From NCBI GenBank assembly GCA_011525695.1, contig WYBX01000112.1, positions 124,001 to 188,000 on the forward strand: DNA of 64,000 nt, in the 5' to 3' direction. Positions 47,550-56,721 of the stretch are shown here, in pieces; position 1 is the stretch's first letter, and every line of letters starts with the position of its first letter. Under the pieces are notes generated by a model. The model had not been told where the DNA came from and did not search any database. It saw nothing but the letters and a program-made list of their open reading frames with translations. The DNA comes from Verrucomicrobiia bacterium. Lineage in GTDB: Bacteria > Verrucomicrobiota > Verrucomicrobiia > Opitutales > Opitutaceae. Made by a program: the position numbers and the translations under genes.

Positions 47550-48748
47550 CGCCATGAACCGGTCAGCCGGAAGGCTCCGGTGCTGTCGGCCTCAAACGGC
47601 CCCGACAGTTGCCACGGTTTCGCGCCGAGGCGCGCCGTCCACCCCTGCCCTGTGGCTGGCGACGCGCGCGGACTGATCCAACCGGTGCCGGTGAAGCTCT
47701 CCGGCGTCAGCCGAAGGGAGCGCAACACGATCTCCGACGGGATTGTGGCGGACAGTTTTCGCGCGAACGCCGTGACGGGTGGCGTGGGTTGGGCGGTGGC
47801 GAGAGTGGCGCGCAAGTCGGCGATTTCCGCGGCGTTGGCCCCGAGGCGGGCGACTTCCGTGCGCAACGCCTGCGTCTGCCGTTGGAGGGCAGTCGCATCC
47901 GCCCGCATGACCGAATAGTCATACGCCAGCCGGGCTCCGAGTGCCGTCGATGCCAGCAGGAGGGCTACACTGGCGGCAACCATCACGCGTGGTGCGGTCC
48001 ACCGTGCTGGCACGGCGAGAAGCTGGGCCGGATGGCGGACCGGCAGCGAGGCCAGGGAGTGGAGGGCGTCAACCAGAGCGAGAATCTGGACCCGATCGCT
48101 ACATGGTAAGGAAGCAATCGACGGGAGGATGGTTTCATCGGCAATGACGAGGAGCACGCGTGAGCCGCGGTCGGTCTCGACACGCTGTTTGATGAACGCC
48201 TCGAGCCTTTGGAGGCGTTGTGGGTCGTTCCAGATGAAGGCGCCGCGGCTTCCGTCGATGCTGTCGCAATACAGACAAACGCGATCGTCGGCGATGGCAG
48301 CGATTGTGGTTGAACCAGACTCGGCCAGGTCCGTCGGCAGGGCGTTTAGCCAAGTGACCATCGGCCACACGGCGGTGAGGATGAAACCTCGTTCCTGAAG
48401 GCGGGCGATTAGATCAAACAGGCCAGGCTCAGTCTCGTAGTGCAGCAGCGTCGTGAAACCGTCGCCAGCGGGTAGGATCGGTTCGTGGCTCCAAGCGCGC
48501 CGGGGATCGCCGAGCGCGGGATGCTGTTCCGCCAAGGCCAGCGTCAGCGTGGCACGGTTGCCGTGGGGGCAGGAAACGAGGGTGGATTCGAGCGCATTGG
48601 GTTGAAAAACCAGTCGAATCGTTCGGTCGTCGCCCGACCACGCCGCCGCGAGCGCGTCCGCGGCGGCAGAGAGGTCGGCGAAGACCACGGGGGATGATCG
48701 GTGGGGCAACCACCAGCGGTTGCCCCACAACATGACGGTGTTCGGCAT
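47546..48748 (-). CDS. PilM/PilN (GspL-like) fusion platform protein
   Basis: 400 residues. The N-terminal 250 are soluble and may adopt the PilM/GspL actin-like fold. One membrane helix (about 258-280, MVAASVALLLASTALGARLAY) is followed by a coiled coil (ALQRQTQALRTEVARLG) and a PilN-like domain. This cytosolic-plus-periplasmic layout is that of GspL, or PilM joined to PilN. It connects the ATPase to the periplasmic assembly platform. Placed between pseudopilin and PilO-like genes. Confidence 0.65.
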   Translation of the reverse strand: MPNTVMLWGNRWWLPHRSSPVVFADLSAAADALAAAWSGDDRTIRLVFQPNALESTLVSCPHGNRATLTLALAEQHPALGDPRRAWSHEPILPAGDGFTTLLHYETEPGLFDLIARLQERGFILTAVWPMVTWLNALPTDLAESGSTTIAAIADDRVCLYCDSIDGSRGAFIWNDPQRLQRLEAFIKQRVETDRGSRVLLVIADETILPSIASLPCSDRVQILALVDALHSLASLPVRHPAQLLAVPARWTAPRVMVAASVALLLASTALGARLAYDYSVMRADATALQRQTQALRTEVARLGANAAEIADLRATLATAQPTPPVTAFARKLSATIPSEIVLRSLRLTPESFTGTGWISPRASPATGQGWTARLGAKPWQLSGPFEADSTGAFRLTGSWR

Positions 48749-48756
48749 GGTTCGGA

Positions 48757-49512
48757 TTAGATGGCCGTCAGGAAGACATACACGTCGGTCACACCGTTGG
48801 CCGGGGCAGCATACGCGACGACCCCGCTATCGGACGCGGCGCCTTCCACCGGCGCGAGCTGGGCGCCGTTCATCGACACCGCAAGTTCGTAGGCGTCCTT
48901 GGCGGGACACGCGGGGATGACCAGATAAGCGACAACGTAGTTCGCGGATAGATTGGTCAGTCCATCGAGACGGAAGTTGGCGCCAAGAGCGACGGACGGA
49001 GCCAGGGCCGGATTGGCGGTGCGCGCCTCGACGCGCGTGACACCGGTCCAGTTGCGCTGCGGTGCGGCGTCGGGCGTCATCACGAACGCGAGCAACGCCT
49101 GATTCCACGTGACTTCGTTACCCGTGCCGGTCGAGGCGAACGACTGCGTGCCCATGCGCAACGAGAGCGGACGCTCGATCTTGCCGGCGGCGAGCAGCAC
49201 CGTGTCGAGCCGGGCCGCATTGCCCTTCGCGACATCGGTCGCGCCGGTGAGGGCGGCGCCCGACGTTGGAATGCCGGTGCCTTCGGTGCGCGGCAGGCTG
49301 CCGTTACCACCGGCCATCGCCAGATAGTCGGTCAGGGCGGTCTTGAGGGTATCGACGGTCTTCTCGACCTGCTGGATGCGGGCGTTGCGCAGGGCGTCGA
49401 AGCCCTTCGGCAGCAGCAGCCCGACGAGGACGGAGACGATGGCGAGGACGAGAACGAGTTCGAGCAGGGAGTAACCCTGCGAGCGGAGGGATGACGGTTG
49501 GTTTTTGTTCAT
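48757..49512 (-). CDS. Type II secretion/type IV pilin-like protein (GspG-like)
   Basis: 251 residues. A short basic leader (MNKNQPSSLRSQG) and a prepilin cleavage motif G-YSLLE lead into a hydrophobic helix (LVLVLAIVSVLVGLLLP), then a long alpha spine (QQVEKTVDTLKTALTDYL) and a beta-rich head. This is the class III signal of pseudopilins; a prepilin peptidase would cleave after the glycine, but none is in the window. It is longer than GspG and could be the major pilin of the system. Confidence 0.8.
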   Translation of the reverse strand: MNKNQPSSLRSQGYSLLELVLVLAIVSVLVGLLLPKGFDALRNARIQQVEKTVDTLKTALTDYLAMAGGNGSLPRTEGTGIPTSGAALTGATDVAKGNAARLDTVLLAAGKIERPLSLRMGTQSFASTGTGNEVTWNQALLAFVMTPDAAPQRNWTGVTRVEARTANPALAPSVALGANFRLDGLTNLSANYVVAYLVIPACPAKDAYELAVSMNGAQLAPVEGAASDSGVVAYAAPANGVTDVYVFLTAI

Positions 49513-49541
49513 GTGTATTTTTGGTTTCACTGAGCGGAAGA

Positions 49542-50741
49542 TCAGAGCACGCGGGCGATCTGCTCGATGGTCGTGAGGCCATCGGCCGCCGCGGAAAGCC
49601 CGTTCTGCCAGAGCGTGGAAAAGGCCTCCCGCTGACGGAGTGCGGCGAGTTCGGCCATCGAGGCGTCGGCCGCGATAAGCGGCAGGAATTTCTCGGCGGG
49701 AACGACCTCGTGAATCGCGAGTCGGCCGCGGTAGCCAGCGCCGCGGCACGCCGGGCAGCCAACGGGCTGGCAGAATTGCGCGTCGGGCAGGCGATGCCGT
49801 TCGCGCAACCGCTCAAGGTCGCGATGCGGCTCCTTGCACTCCGGGCAGAGCCGGCGGACGAGCCGTTGCGCGGCGACCAGCCGGAGCGAAGCGGCGAGCA
49901 GAAAACTTTCGACGCCGAGATCGCGCAGCCGGGGAATCGCGGCGAGCGCGTCGTTCGTGTGCAGCGTCGAGAGGACGAGATGGCCGGTCAGTGCGGCGCG
50001 AATCGCGAGCTGCGCCGTCTCGGAATCGCGAGTTTCGCCGACCAGCAGGATGTCGGGGTTCTGCCGCAAAACCGCCCGGAGCGCCGCGGCAAACGTCAGG
50101 CCGATCTTTTCGCGGATCTCCGTTTGCCGAATTTTCTCGAACTCGTATTCGACCGGGTCCTCCAACGTATGGATGACCCGCCCGCGGTGATCGAGGGCGT
50201 GCAGCGCGGAGTGCAGCGTCGTCGTCTTGCCGGAACCGGTCGGGCCGGTGAGATAGATCAAGCCCGCGGGGCCGGTGAGCGCCGCGCGCAGCGATTCGGC
50301 CTGTTTGCCGCCGAAACCGAGCTGCTCCAGCGCCTGGGCGGGCATGGTCTGGTCGAGAAGCCGGATTACGAGGCTCTCGCCGTGAACGGTGGGCAGCGTG
50401 CAAAATCGCAAATGGAACCGCCGGCCGTTTTCGTTGAGCACGGCCCGGCCATCCTGGGGCAGGCGCTTTTCTGTGATGTCCATGCCGCCGAAAATTTTTC
50501 CGCGAGCGAGCAGCGGATCGCGCAGCGCCACGGGGAGCCGGGCGTGTTCACGCATTTCACCGTCGATGCGAAAGCGCACGAACAGTCCGTCCTCCTTCGG
50601 CTCGAAATGGATGTCGCTCGCCCGCTCGGTGGCCGCGGTGCGCAGGATAGCGTGGAGCGTTCGCGTGGCATCGCCACTCGCATCGATCGCGACCGGCGGC
50701 GGAGACGCAGGTCGCCGCAGAGTTTTGAGAAAATCGAGCAT
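49542..50741 (-). CDS. GspE/PilB-family secretion ATPase
   Basis: 399 residues, short for the family: the N-terminal MshEN-type domain is absent, leaving the N2 domain and the ATPase core. Walker A GPTGSGKT is at 166-173, Walker B-like ILLVGE at 231-236 and the His box TLHTN at 259-263. The tetracysteine zinc motif CPEC (299-302) and CPAC (329-332) marks an assembly rather than retraction ATPase. No PilT-like retraction ATPase is nearby. Confidence 0.93.
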   Translation of the reverse strand: MLDFLKTLRRPASPPPVAIDASGDATRTLHAILRTAATERASDIHFEPKEDGLFVRFRIDGEMREHARLPVALRDPLLARGKIFGGMDITEKRLPQDGRAVLNENGRRFHLRFCTLPTVHGESLVIRLLDQTMPAQALEQLGFGGKQAESLRAALTGPAGLIYLTGPTGSGKTTTLHSALHALDHRGRVIHTLEDPVEYEFEKIRQTEIREKIGLTFAAALRAVLRQNPDILLVGETRDSETAQLAIRAALTGHLVLSTLHTNDALAAIPRLRDLGVESFLLAASLRLVAAQRLVRRLCPECKEPHRDLERLRERHRLPDAQFCQPVGCPACRGAGYRGRLAIHEVVPAEKFLPLIAADASMAELAALRQREAFSTLWQNGLSAAADGLTTIEQIARVL

Positions 50742-50743
50742 GA

Positions 50744-52153
50744 TCAGCGCACGAGCCGGGGGGTGAGGAAGATCACGAGCTCCGTGCGGGCGCGGAGTTT
50801 GGCCTTGCTGCTGAAAGCGGCGCCGAGCACCGGCACGCGCCCGAGCACGGGTATCCGGCGGAGGGTTTCGCCGGTCTCTTCCGAGATCAGGCCACCGATG
50901 ATCGCCGTCTCGCCATCGCGCAATCGCACGATAGTTGAGGCCTGCTTGACCTCGGTCACCGGCGCGGTCTGGCGTCCATCGGGACTCGTCACGATCGCCT
51001 GGAGCCGCGTGATCGCGGGCAGAACATCGAGCGTGATCATATTGCCTCCGTCGATCTGCGGCGTGACGGCGAGGATCGTGCCGATGGTGATGGTCGAGAC
51101 CGAAAAGTTTTCCTGCGTCTGGTTAAACGCGTTGGTCACGCCCGGCTGCTGCAACGTGGTTGCCTGCTGCAAGCGGAAGAACGGCCGATCCTCGCCGACC
51201 TTGATAAACGCGGTCTGATTGTTGAGCGCGCGCAGCCGCGGCTGCGCGACGGTTTTCACTTCGCCCTGTTGCTTGAGGGCATGGATGACGGCGCTGGCGC
51301 GTGCGCCGCCCAACGTGGCCGTGAAGGTGTTGGCGCCGAGCAAGGTTCCGCCGACGCCAGTCAGGTCCACGGGCGAAGCGGCCTGCACCCGCACGCCGTC
51401 GACGCTCGTTGCGGCGAGATCCCAATCGACGCCGAGCTTTTGTTCGTCACGCAGGCTCACTTCGACCAGCCGCGCTTCGATTTCCACCTGCTGGGTGATC
51501 CGGCGATTGACCAGTTCGATGTAGGCGCGGATCGCTTCGTGCCGCTTCACTGGCGCGGTGATCTGCGCCACGCCGCTAAAACGGTTGAGGACAAGGCTGT
51601 CGCCCTCCTTCAACATCGCGCGCAATTCCGTTTCGAGCGTCGTCCAAAACGTGTTCTGGTTCTCCTGGGAAATGGAAACCTGCGTCGCATCGGACACGGT
51701 GTTGCCGTTGGCGAGATTCTGCGGATGGGAGAGCGTCTGTATCCCGTTGAAACCGTTTCCGAATCCGCCCCCGCCGCCGGTGGCGCCGCCGAGCGTGATC
51801 GACGCGCTGCCCGAGCCGCTGCGGGTGAGCTGCGGGTAGTCGATCGCATAGAGCACGGTCTTCCGCTGGCGGACGACCGTGCCGGCCGCCGTCTCGTCAA
51901 TGAACAGGCCGCTGGGTTCAACCAGCGCGGCAAGCGCGCTGCGCAAGGTGCCGCCGGGAAAATCGATCGTGATCTCGGTCGTGAGGCCCGGCTCGGCGTG
52001 AATCGGGGTCTGGCCGACGCGGCTCAACGCGCGGAGTGCGGCGGGCAGCGGCGTTTTTTCAAACCGTAGCGGGCCGATCGTGCGCTCGAGCGGCGGCGGT
52101 TCGGCAGCAATGACGGTGGCGACGGCGAGGGCGAGGCAAAGAATCGGTTTCAT
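50744..52153 (-). CDS. MshL/PilQ-type secretin
   Basis: 469 residues with a signal peptide (MKPILCLALAVATVIA). The STN-like domain PLPAALRALSRVGQTPIHAE is at the N-terminus. A Gly-rich linker (about 118-135) and the secretin domain follow, with QVEIEARLVEVSL, VKTVAQPRLRALNNQTAFIKVG, and a C-terminal end with GLISEETGETLRRIPVLGRVP and ELVIFLTPRLV. It forms the outer-membrane gate for the pilus. The type resembles MSHA-pilus MshL. It lies 11 bases after the giant protein gene. Confidence 0.93.
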   Translation of the reverse strand: MKPILCLALAVATVIAAEPPPLERTIGPLRFEKTPLPAALRALSRVGQTPIHAEPGLTTEITIDFPGGTLRSALAALVEPSGLFIDETAAGTVVRQRKTVLYAIDYPQLTRSGSGSASITLGGATGGGGGFGNGFNGIQTLSHPQNLANGNTVSDATQVSISQENQNTFWTTLETELRAMLKEGDSLVLNRFSGVAQITAPVKRHEAIRAYIELVNRRITQQVEIEARLVEVSLRDEQKLGVDWDLAATSVDGVRVQAASPVDLTGVGGTLLGANTFTATLGGARASAVIHALKQQGEVKTVAQPRLRALNNQTAFIKVGEDRPFFRLQQATTLQQPGVTNAFNQTQENFSVSTITIGTILAVTPQIDGGNMITLDVLPAITRLQAIVTSPDGRQTAPVTEVKQASTIVRLRDGETAIIGGLISEETGETLRRIPVLGRVPVLGAAFSSKAKLRARTELVIFLTPRLVR

Positions 52154-52164
52154 GCGAAATGGGT

Positions 52165-55100
52165 TCAGGGTTTTTCGAGGACAAACGGCGGTGTTTCGCG
52201 CGTCGTCTCGCTGCCGAGGAGCGTGCGGGACTGGCCGCGATATTTGAGCGTGGCCGCGGCGATGACGTTGAAGGACTGGACCGCCGGCGCGGCGGGCAGA
52301 TAGAGCGCATCGCCCGCTTGATTGGCTTGCAGCGTAATCGGCCCGGCGCCGGTGACTTCGACGGAGTTGCCGGTCAGGATGGCGGGACCGCTCAGCAGCG
52401 AGAAGGTAACTGGCAGTCCCGAGGAGGCGGTCGCATCGAGGGCGAAGGGCGGCGAGCCGAGCCCGCGATCGGCGGGCCGCGTGAAGGCGATGGACTGGGG
52501 AAGTTTGGCGGAGAAGTTCGCCTGCGCGAACTTGTCGCGATCGAGCGTGACCCCCGTCGTGCTCGCGGTGCCGCTGGCATCGCCCGTCCAGTCGATGAAT
52601 CGGTGCGTGGCGTCGGGCGTCGCCGTAATCGTGACCAGGGTGCCGGCCGGATAGGTGCCGCCCGGGGTTACGCTGCCGCCGGTGGTGGCGGCGGTCGTGA
52701 GGACAAAGCTCGTGGCCGCGAAATTCGCGGTGAGGTTGACGTTGCCGTTGACGAGAAACGTCAGCGGGTTCGCGGCGCTGACCATGTCGCCCGTCCAGCC
52801 GATGAAACTGTGTGTCGCATCCGGGGTGGCGGTGAGTGTCGCCGTCGAGCCGGCGTTGTAGCTGCCCGCACCGGTGATGCTCCCCGCACCGGCCGGGCTC
52901 GCGGTCGCAGCCACCGAATAGGTGCGCAGCGCGAAATTAGCGACGACGGAATAATTCTGCGCGCCGATGGTGAATGTGAGCGGGTTCGTCGTGCCCGTAA
53001 AATCCCCGCTCCATCCGCTGAACACATGCGTGGCGTCGGGGGTGGCGGTGAGCTTGACGCTGGAGCCTTCGCGATAGGTGCCACCGCCGGTGACAGCGCC
53101 TGTGCCCGCGGGAGCGACGGAAGTGGCGACCGTGCGATCGACACCGAGCACGGTCAGGTAGGCGAACGCGATGCGCGTCGCGCTGAAGGCACCCGGTCCG
53201 TATTCGAAGACGAAACTGTATTCTCCAGGTGCGAGGCCGGAAACGGTGGTGGAGCCGCTGGTCGGCGCCGGATAGACGTTGACGCCGTTGTAGCCGGGGG
53301 ACTGGCCGTGCACCCATTTGAAATTCGCGCCGGTGGAGGTCCACGCGAGCGTAGCGCTTTGATTCGAGTAGATGACCGTCGGGCTGGTGGTCAGCGAACC
53401 GTAGAGACCGTCGGTGCTGTTGACGGTGATCGTGGCGGTGCGGGTAATCGGACCGCCCGGACCTTCGGCTACGAGTGTCCATGTGGACTCGCCTGGCGGG
53501 AGGCCGCCGACGTTGACCGTAAGGTTGGGGCTGGTCTGGTAGGGGCTCCCGGTGATGCCGTAGCCGGTGACACGCACCGAGGTCGCGTTGGTGGTGAACC
53601 ACGTGAGCGTCGCGGTGCCGCCCCAATTCATCGTGGGCGGTGAGACGCTCATGGAAGCGGTGACACCGGCGCCCGCGTTGACGTTGACGATGGCGGTGCG
53701 AGTGACGGGGCCGCCGTTCCCTTGGGCAGTGAGCGTGAACGTGTGGGTGCCGGCCGAGAGCCCAGTGACGTTTTGTGTTCCGCTTGCCGCCGCACTGGCG
53801 AGGCCGGGGCCGCTCACCCAGACGGACGAAGCGTTCGCCGTGCTCCACGTGATCGTGGTCGCGCCTGGCGCAGTGACCGTGGTCGGGCTCGCGTTGATGG
53901 AGCCGGAGACATTCGGCACGGCTGCGCTGACAGTGACGATCGCAGTGCGCGTGATCGGACCGCCGGGGCCCTGCGCAGTCATCGTGAAGGTGTGGGTGCC
54001 GGCGGCGAGGGCGGTCACGGATTGACTGCCGGAAGCGGCAACGCTGCTGAGTCCGGGGCCGGTGACCGACACGGAGGAGGCATTCGCCGTGTTCCACGTG
54101 ATGGTCGTGGACGCGGGCTCGATGCCAGTCGTCGGGCTTGCGGTGATGGAGCCGCTGACGGAGGCGAGAGGCGTGACCGTCACGGTCGCGGTTTGAGTGA
54201 TGGGACCGCCGTTGCCTTGGGCGGTGAGGCTGAACACATGGGTGCCGGCAGTGAGCCCGGTCACCGATTGACTGCCGCTGCTCGCGGTGCTGTTGAGCCC
54301 CGGGCCGGTGACCGCAACCGAAGATGCATTGCTCGTGTTCCACGTGATAGTGGTCGAGGCTGGTTCGGTGCCCGTGGTCGGGCTGGCGCTGATGGAACCG
54401 GTAACCGATGAAGCCGGAGCAACTGTAACCGTAGCGGTCTGCGTCGCAGGTCCGTTCGGCCCCTGCGCTGTGATCGTGTAATCATAGCTGCCCGCGGCGA
54501 GGCCCGTGATACTCTGGCTGCCGCTGGCAGCAGTGCTGTTGAGCCCATTGCCGGTCACGGAAACGGAAGTCGCGTTGGCACTCGACCACGTGATCGTCGA
54601 GGAACCCGGGGCGCTCGCGGACGCTGGCGACGCGGTGATCGAAGCGGTCACCGAAGCTGGGGCGGCCACGGTGACGGTCGCAGTTTGCGTGACGGGGCCG
54701 CCGTTGCCTTGGGCGGTGATCGTATAGATGTGCGTGCCTTCGGCGAGACCGGTGACGGTTTGCGTTCCGGTCGCGGCCGTGCTGTTGAGCCCGGTTCCGC
54801 TGACGGCCACGGAAGTGGCATTGACACTCGACCACGTGATGGTCGTCGAGCCGGGCGCGTTGGTGCTGGTGGGATTGGCGCTGATCGATGCGGACACCGA
54901 TGCGGGAGCGGCGACCGTCACCGTTTGCGTGATGGTCGAGGAGGTGGCGCCGGCCGCATCGACCGCTTGTGCCGTAAAGGTGATCGTGGCCGGTCCGGTG
55001 TCGGATGTCGTATTACTCGAATCACCATCGGTGCCGTTGCCGCCGCCAGCGAAGGCGAAGGCGACGCCGTTTTTCCAGACGTTGACCTGCGTGAGATTCC

Positions 55101-56721
55101 CGTCGGCGTCATGGCCGTGGGCCGAAACAGTGTAACTCTGTCCGCTGGCCACACTGCCCGGCGTGGTGTTCCACGCGATGGTCGGCGCCTGATTCGCGGT
55201 GGCGACGGTGACGGTCTGGGTAATCGTGGCGGACGTGGCGCCGTTTCCATCGACCGCCTGGGCAGTGAAGGTGATCGTAGCCGGTCCGGTGTCGGAACTC
55301 GTATTAACCGAATCGCCATCGGTGCCATTGCCCCCACCTGCGAAGGCAAAGGCGACGCCGTTCTTCCAGACGTTGACCTGGGTGAGATTGCCGTCGGCGT
55401 CATGGCCGTGGGCCGAAACGGTGTAGCTCTGTCCGCTGGCCACACTGCCGGGCGTGGTGTTCCACGCGATGGTCGGCGCCTGATTCGCAGCGGTGACCGT
55501 GACGGTCTGCGTAATCGTGGCGGACGTGGCGCCGTTTCCATCGACCGCCTGGGCGGTGAAGGTGATCGTGGCCGGTCCGGTGTCGGACGTGGTATTGCCC
55601 GAATCGCCATCGGTGCCGTTGCCGCCGCCCGCGAACGCGAAGGCAACACCGCTTTTCCAGACGTTGACCTGCGTGAGATTCCCGTCGGCGTCATGGCCGT
55701 GGGCCGAGACGGTGTAGCTCTGTCCGCTGGCCACACTGCCGGGCGTGGTGTTCCACGCGATGGTCGGCGGCTGATTCGCGGCGGTGACTGTGACCGTCTG
55801 CGTAATCGTGGCGGACGTGGCACCGTTTCCATCGACCGCTTGGGCGGTGAAGGTGATTGTGGCCGGTCCGGTGTCGGAAGTCGCATTACCCGAATCGCCG
55901 TCGGTGCCATTGCCGCCGCCAGCGAAGGCAAATCCCACACCGCTTTTCCAGATGTTGACCTGGGTGAGATTCCCGTCGTCGTCGTGGCCATGCGCGGAGA
56001 CGGTGTAGTTCGCGCCGCTCGCCACGGTTCCCGGTGTCGAGGTCCACGCGATGGTCGGTGCACGGTTCAGTGCCGTGAAAACGGCCGTGACGCTCTTGTC
56101 CGAGTCCATTGTCAGCGTCGCGGGATTTGCGGTGCCTGACAGCGCGCCCTGCCACCCGGAAAACGTATAGCCGCTGTCGGGGGTTGCGGTCACGGCGGCA
56201 GAGCTGCCCGCGGTGTAGCTGCCTCCGCCGCTGACCGTGCCACTGCCCGAAACGCTGGTCGTCAGCGAATAGGTCGTGGCCGCCTGAACGTCGATGTAGG
56301 AGCCGAGTTGGGTGCCAGCCCCGCCGTAACCGACGCCATTGGGCGGGTTGTGCGGAAACATATACCACGAGCTGGGGCCGTCGCCGTAAGTGAAGCTGTC
56401 GATGGCGCCGCCATCGGTTAGCCAAAATGACCAGCGTCCGACTTCATTCAGCGTGACCGTGGTCGTCGAAGAGCCATCCGTCCCGCCAAGCCCGTAGTTG
56501 TTCGTGTTCGCATAGGTCTGGCCCGAAGGGCTGACGATCCAGGTGCGGCTCCAGATCTCGATGCGCTCGTTGTCGCCGGCATCAACGCGCTCGCGCACGG
56601 TGGTGTGCGAAGACCAGACCATTACCGTCGAGCCGAAGGCCGCGTTGTTGGCCGGTTGCGCGCGGAGCGCGACGCAAGGAATCGAGACAAGGAAGAGAAA
56701 ATGGAATGCGGAAAATCTCAT
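52165..56721 (-). CDS. Giant secreted repeat protein, probable pilus-associated adhesin
   Basis: 1518 residues from MRFSAFHFLFLVSIPCVALRA, a signal peptide. After a unique region (about 23-150) there is one InlB-type repeat (TATPDSGYTFSGWQG). Four copies of a domain of about 97 residues follow (PTIAWNTTPGSVASGQSYTV start, about 219-602). Then come seven Ig-like domains of about 80 residues (TTITWSS, TGLAEGTH style) and, near the C-terminus, three InlB-type repeats. No LPxTG or autotransporter end is seen. The gene is coupled to a pseudopilin (4-base overlap) and precedes the secretin. A surface or pilus-tip adhesin involved in cell contact is the likely role. Confidence 0.8.
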   Translation of the reverse strand: MRFSAFHFLFLVSIPCVALRAQPANNAAFGSTVMVWSSHTTVRERVDAGDNERIEIWSRTWIVSPSGQTYANTNNYGLGGTDGSSTTTVTLNEVGRWSFWLTDGGAIDSFTYGDGPSSWYMFPHNPPNGVGYGGAGTQLGSYIDVQAATTYSLTTSVSGSGTVSGGGSYTAGSSAAVTATPDSGYTFSGWQGALSGTANPATLTMDSDKSVTAVFTALNRAPTIAWTSTPGTVASGANYTVSAHGHDDDGNLTQVNIWKSGVGFAFAGGGNGTDGDSGNATSDTGPATITFTAQAVDGNGATSATITQTVTVTAANQPPTIAWNTTPGSVASGQSYTVSAHGHDADGNLTQVNVWKSGVAFAFAGGGNGTDGDSGNTTSDTGPATITFTAQAVDGNGATSATITQTVTVTAANQAPTIAWNTTPGSVASGQSYTVSAHGHDADGNLTQVNVWKNGVAFAFAGGGNGTDGDSVNTSSDTGPATITFTAQAVDGNGATSATITQTVTVATANQAPTIAWNTTPGSVASGQSYTVSAHGHDADGNLTQVNVWKNGVAFAFAGGGNGTDGDSSNTTSDTGPATITFTAQAVDAAGATSSTITQTVTVAAPASVSASISANPTSTNAPGSTTITWSSVNATSVAVSGTGLNSTAATGTQTVTGLAEGTHIYTITAQGNGGPVTQTATVTVAAPASVTASITASPASASAPGSSTITWSSANATSVSVTGNGLNSTAASGSQSITGLAAGSYDYTITAQGPNGPATQTATVTVAPASSVTGSISASPTTGTEPASTTITWNTSNASSVAVTGPGLNSTASSGSQSVTGLTAGTHVFSLTAQGNGGPITQTATVTVTPLASVSGSITASPTTGIEPASTTITWNTANASSVSVTGPGLSSVAASGSQSVTALAAGTHTFTMTAQGPGGPITRTAIVTVSAAVPNVSGSINASPTTVTAPGATTITWSTANASSVWVSGPGLASAAASGTQNVTGLSAGTHTFTLTAQGNGGPVTRTAIVNVNAGAGVTASMSVSPPTMNWGGTATLTWFTTNATSVRVTGYGITGSPYQTSPNLTVNVGGLPPGESTWTLVAEGPGGPITRTATITVNSTDGLYGSLTTSPTVIYSNQSATLAWTSTGANFKWVHGQSPGYNGVNVYPAPTSGSTTVSGLAPGEYSFVFEYGPGAFSATRIAFAYLTVLGVDRTVATSVAPAGTGAVTGGGTYREGSSVKLTATPDATHVFSGWSGDFTGTTNPLTFTIGAQNYSVVANFALRTYSVAATASPAGAGSITGAGSYNAGSTATLTATPDATHSFIGWTGDMVSAANPLTFLVNGNVNLTANFAATSFVLTTAATTGGSVTPGGTYPAGTLVTITATPDATHRFIDWTGDASGTASTTGVTLDRDKFAQANFSAKLPQSIAFTRPADRGLGSPPFALDATASSGLPVTFSLLSGPAILTGNSVEVTGAGPITLQANQAGDALYLPAAPAVQSFNVIAAATLKYRGQSRTLLGSETTRETPPFVLEKP
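54918..56063 (-). repeat. Four tandem copies (about 291-294 bp) within the giant gene
   Basis: Four near-identical units, one every 291-294 bp, encode the 97-residue domains. Units 2-4 share long identical DNA stretches, differing mainly at silent or single positions. A second, more diverged series of about 240-bp units follows at about 53180-54910. Identity at DNA level implies recent duplication or ongoing recombination. Confidence 0.85.
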
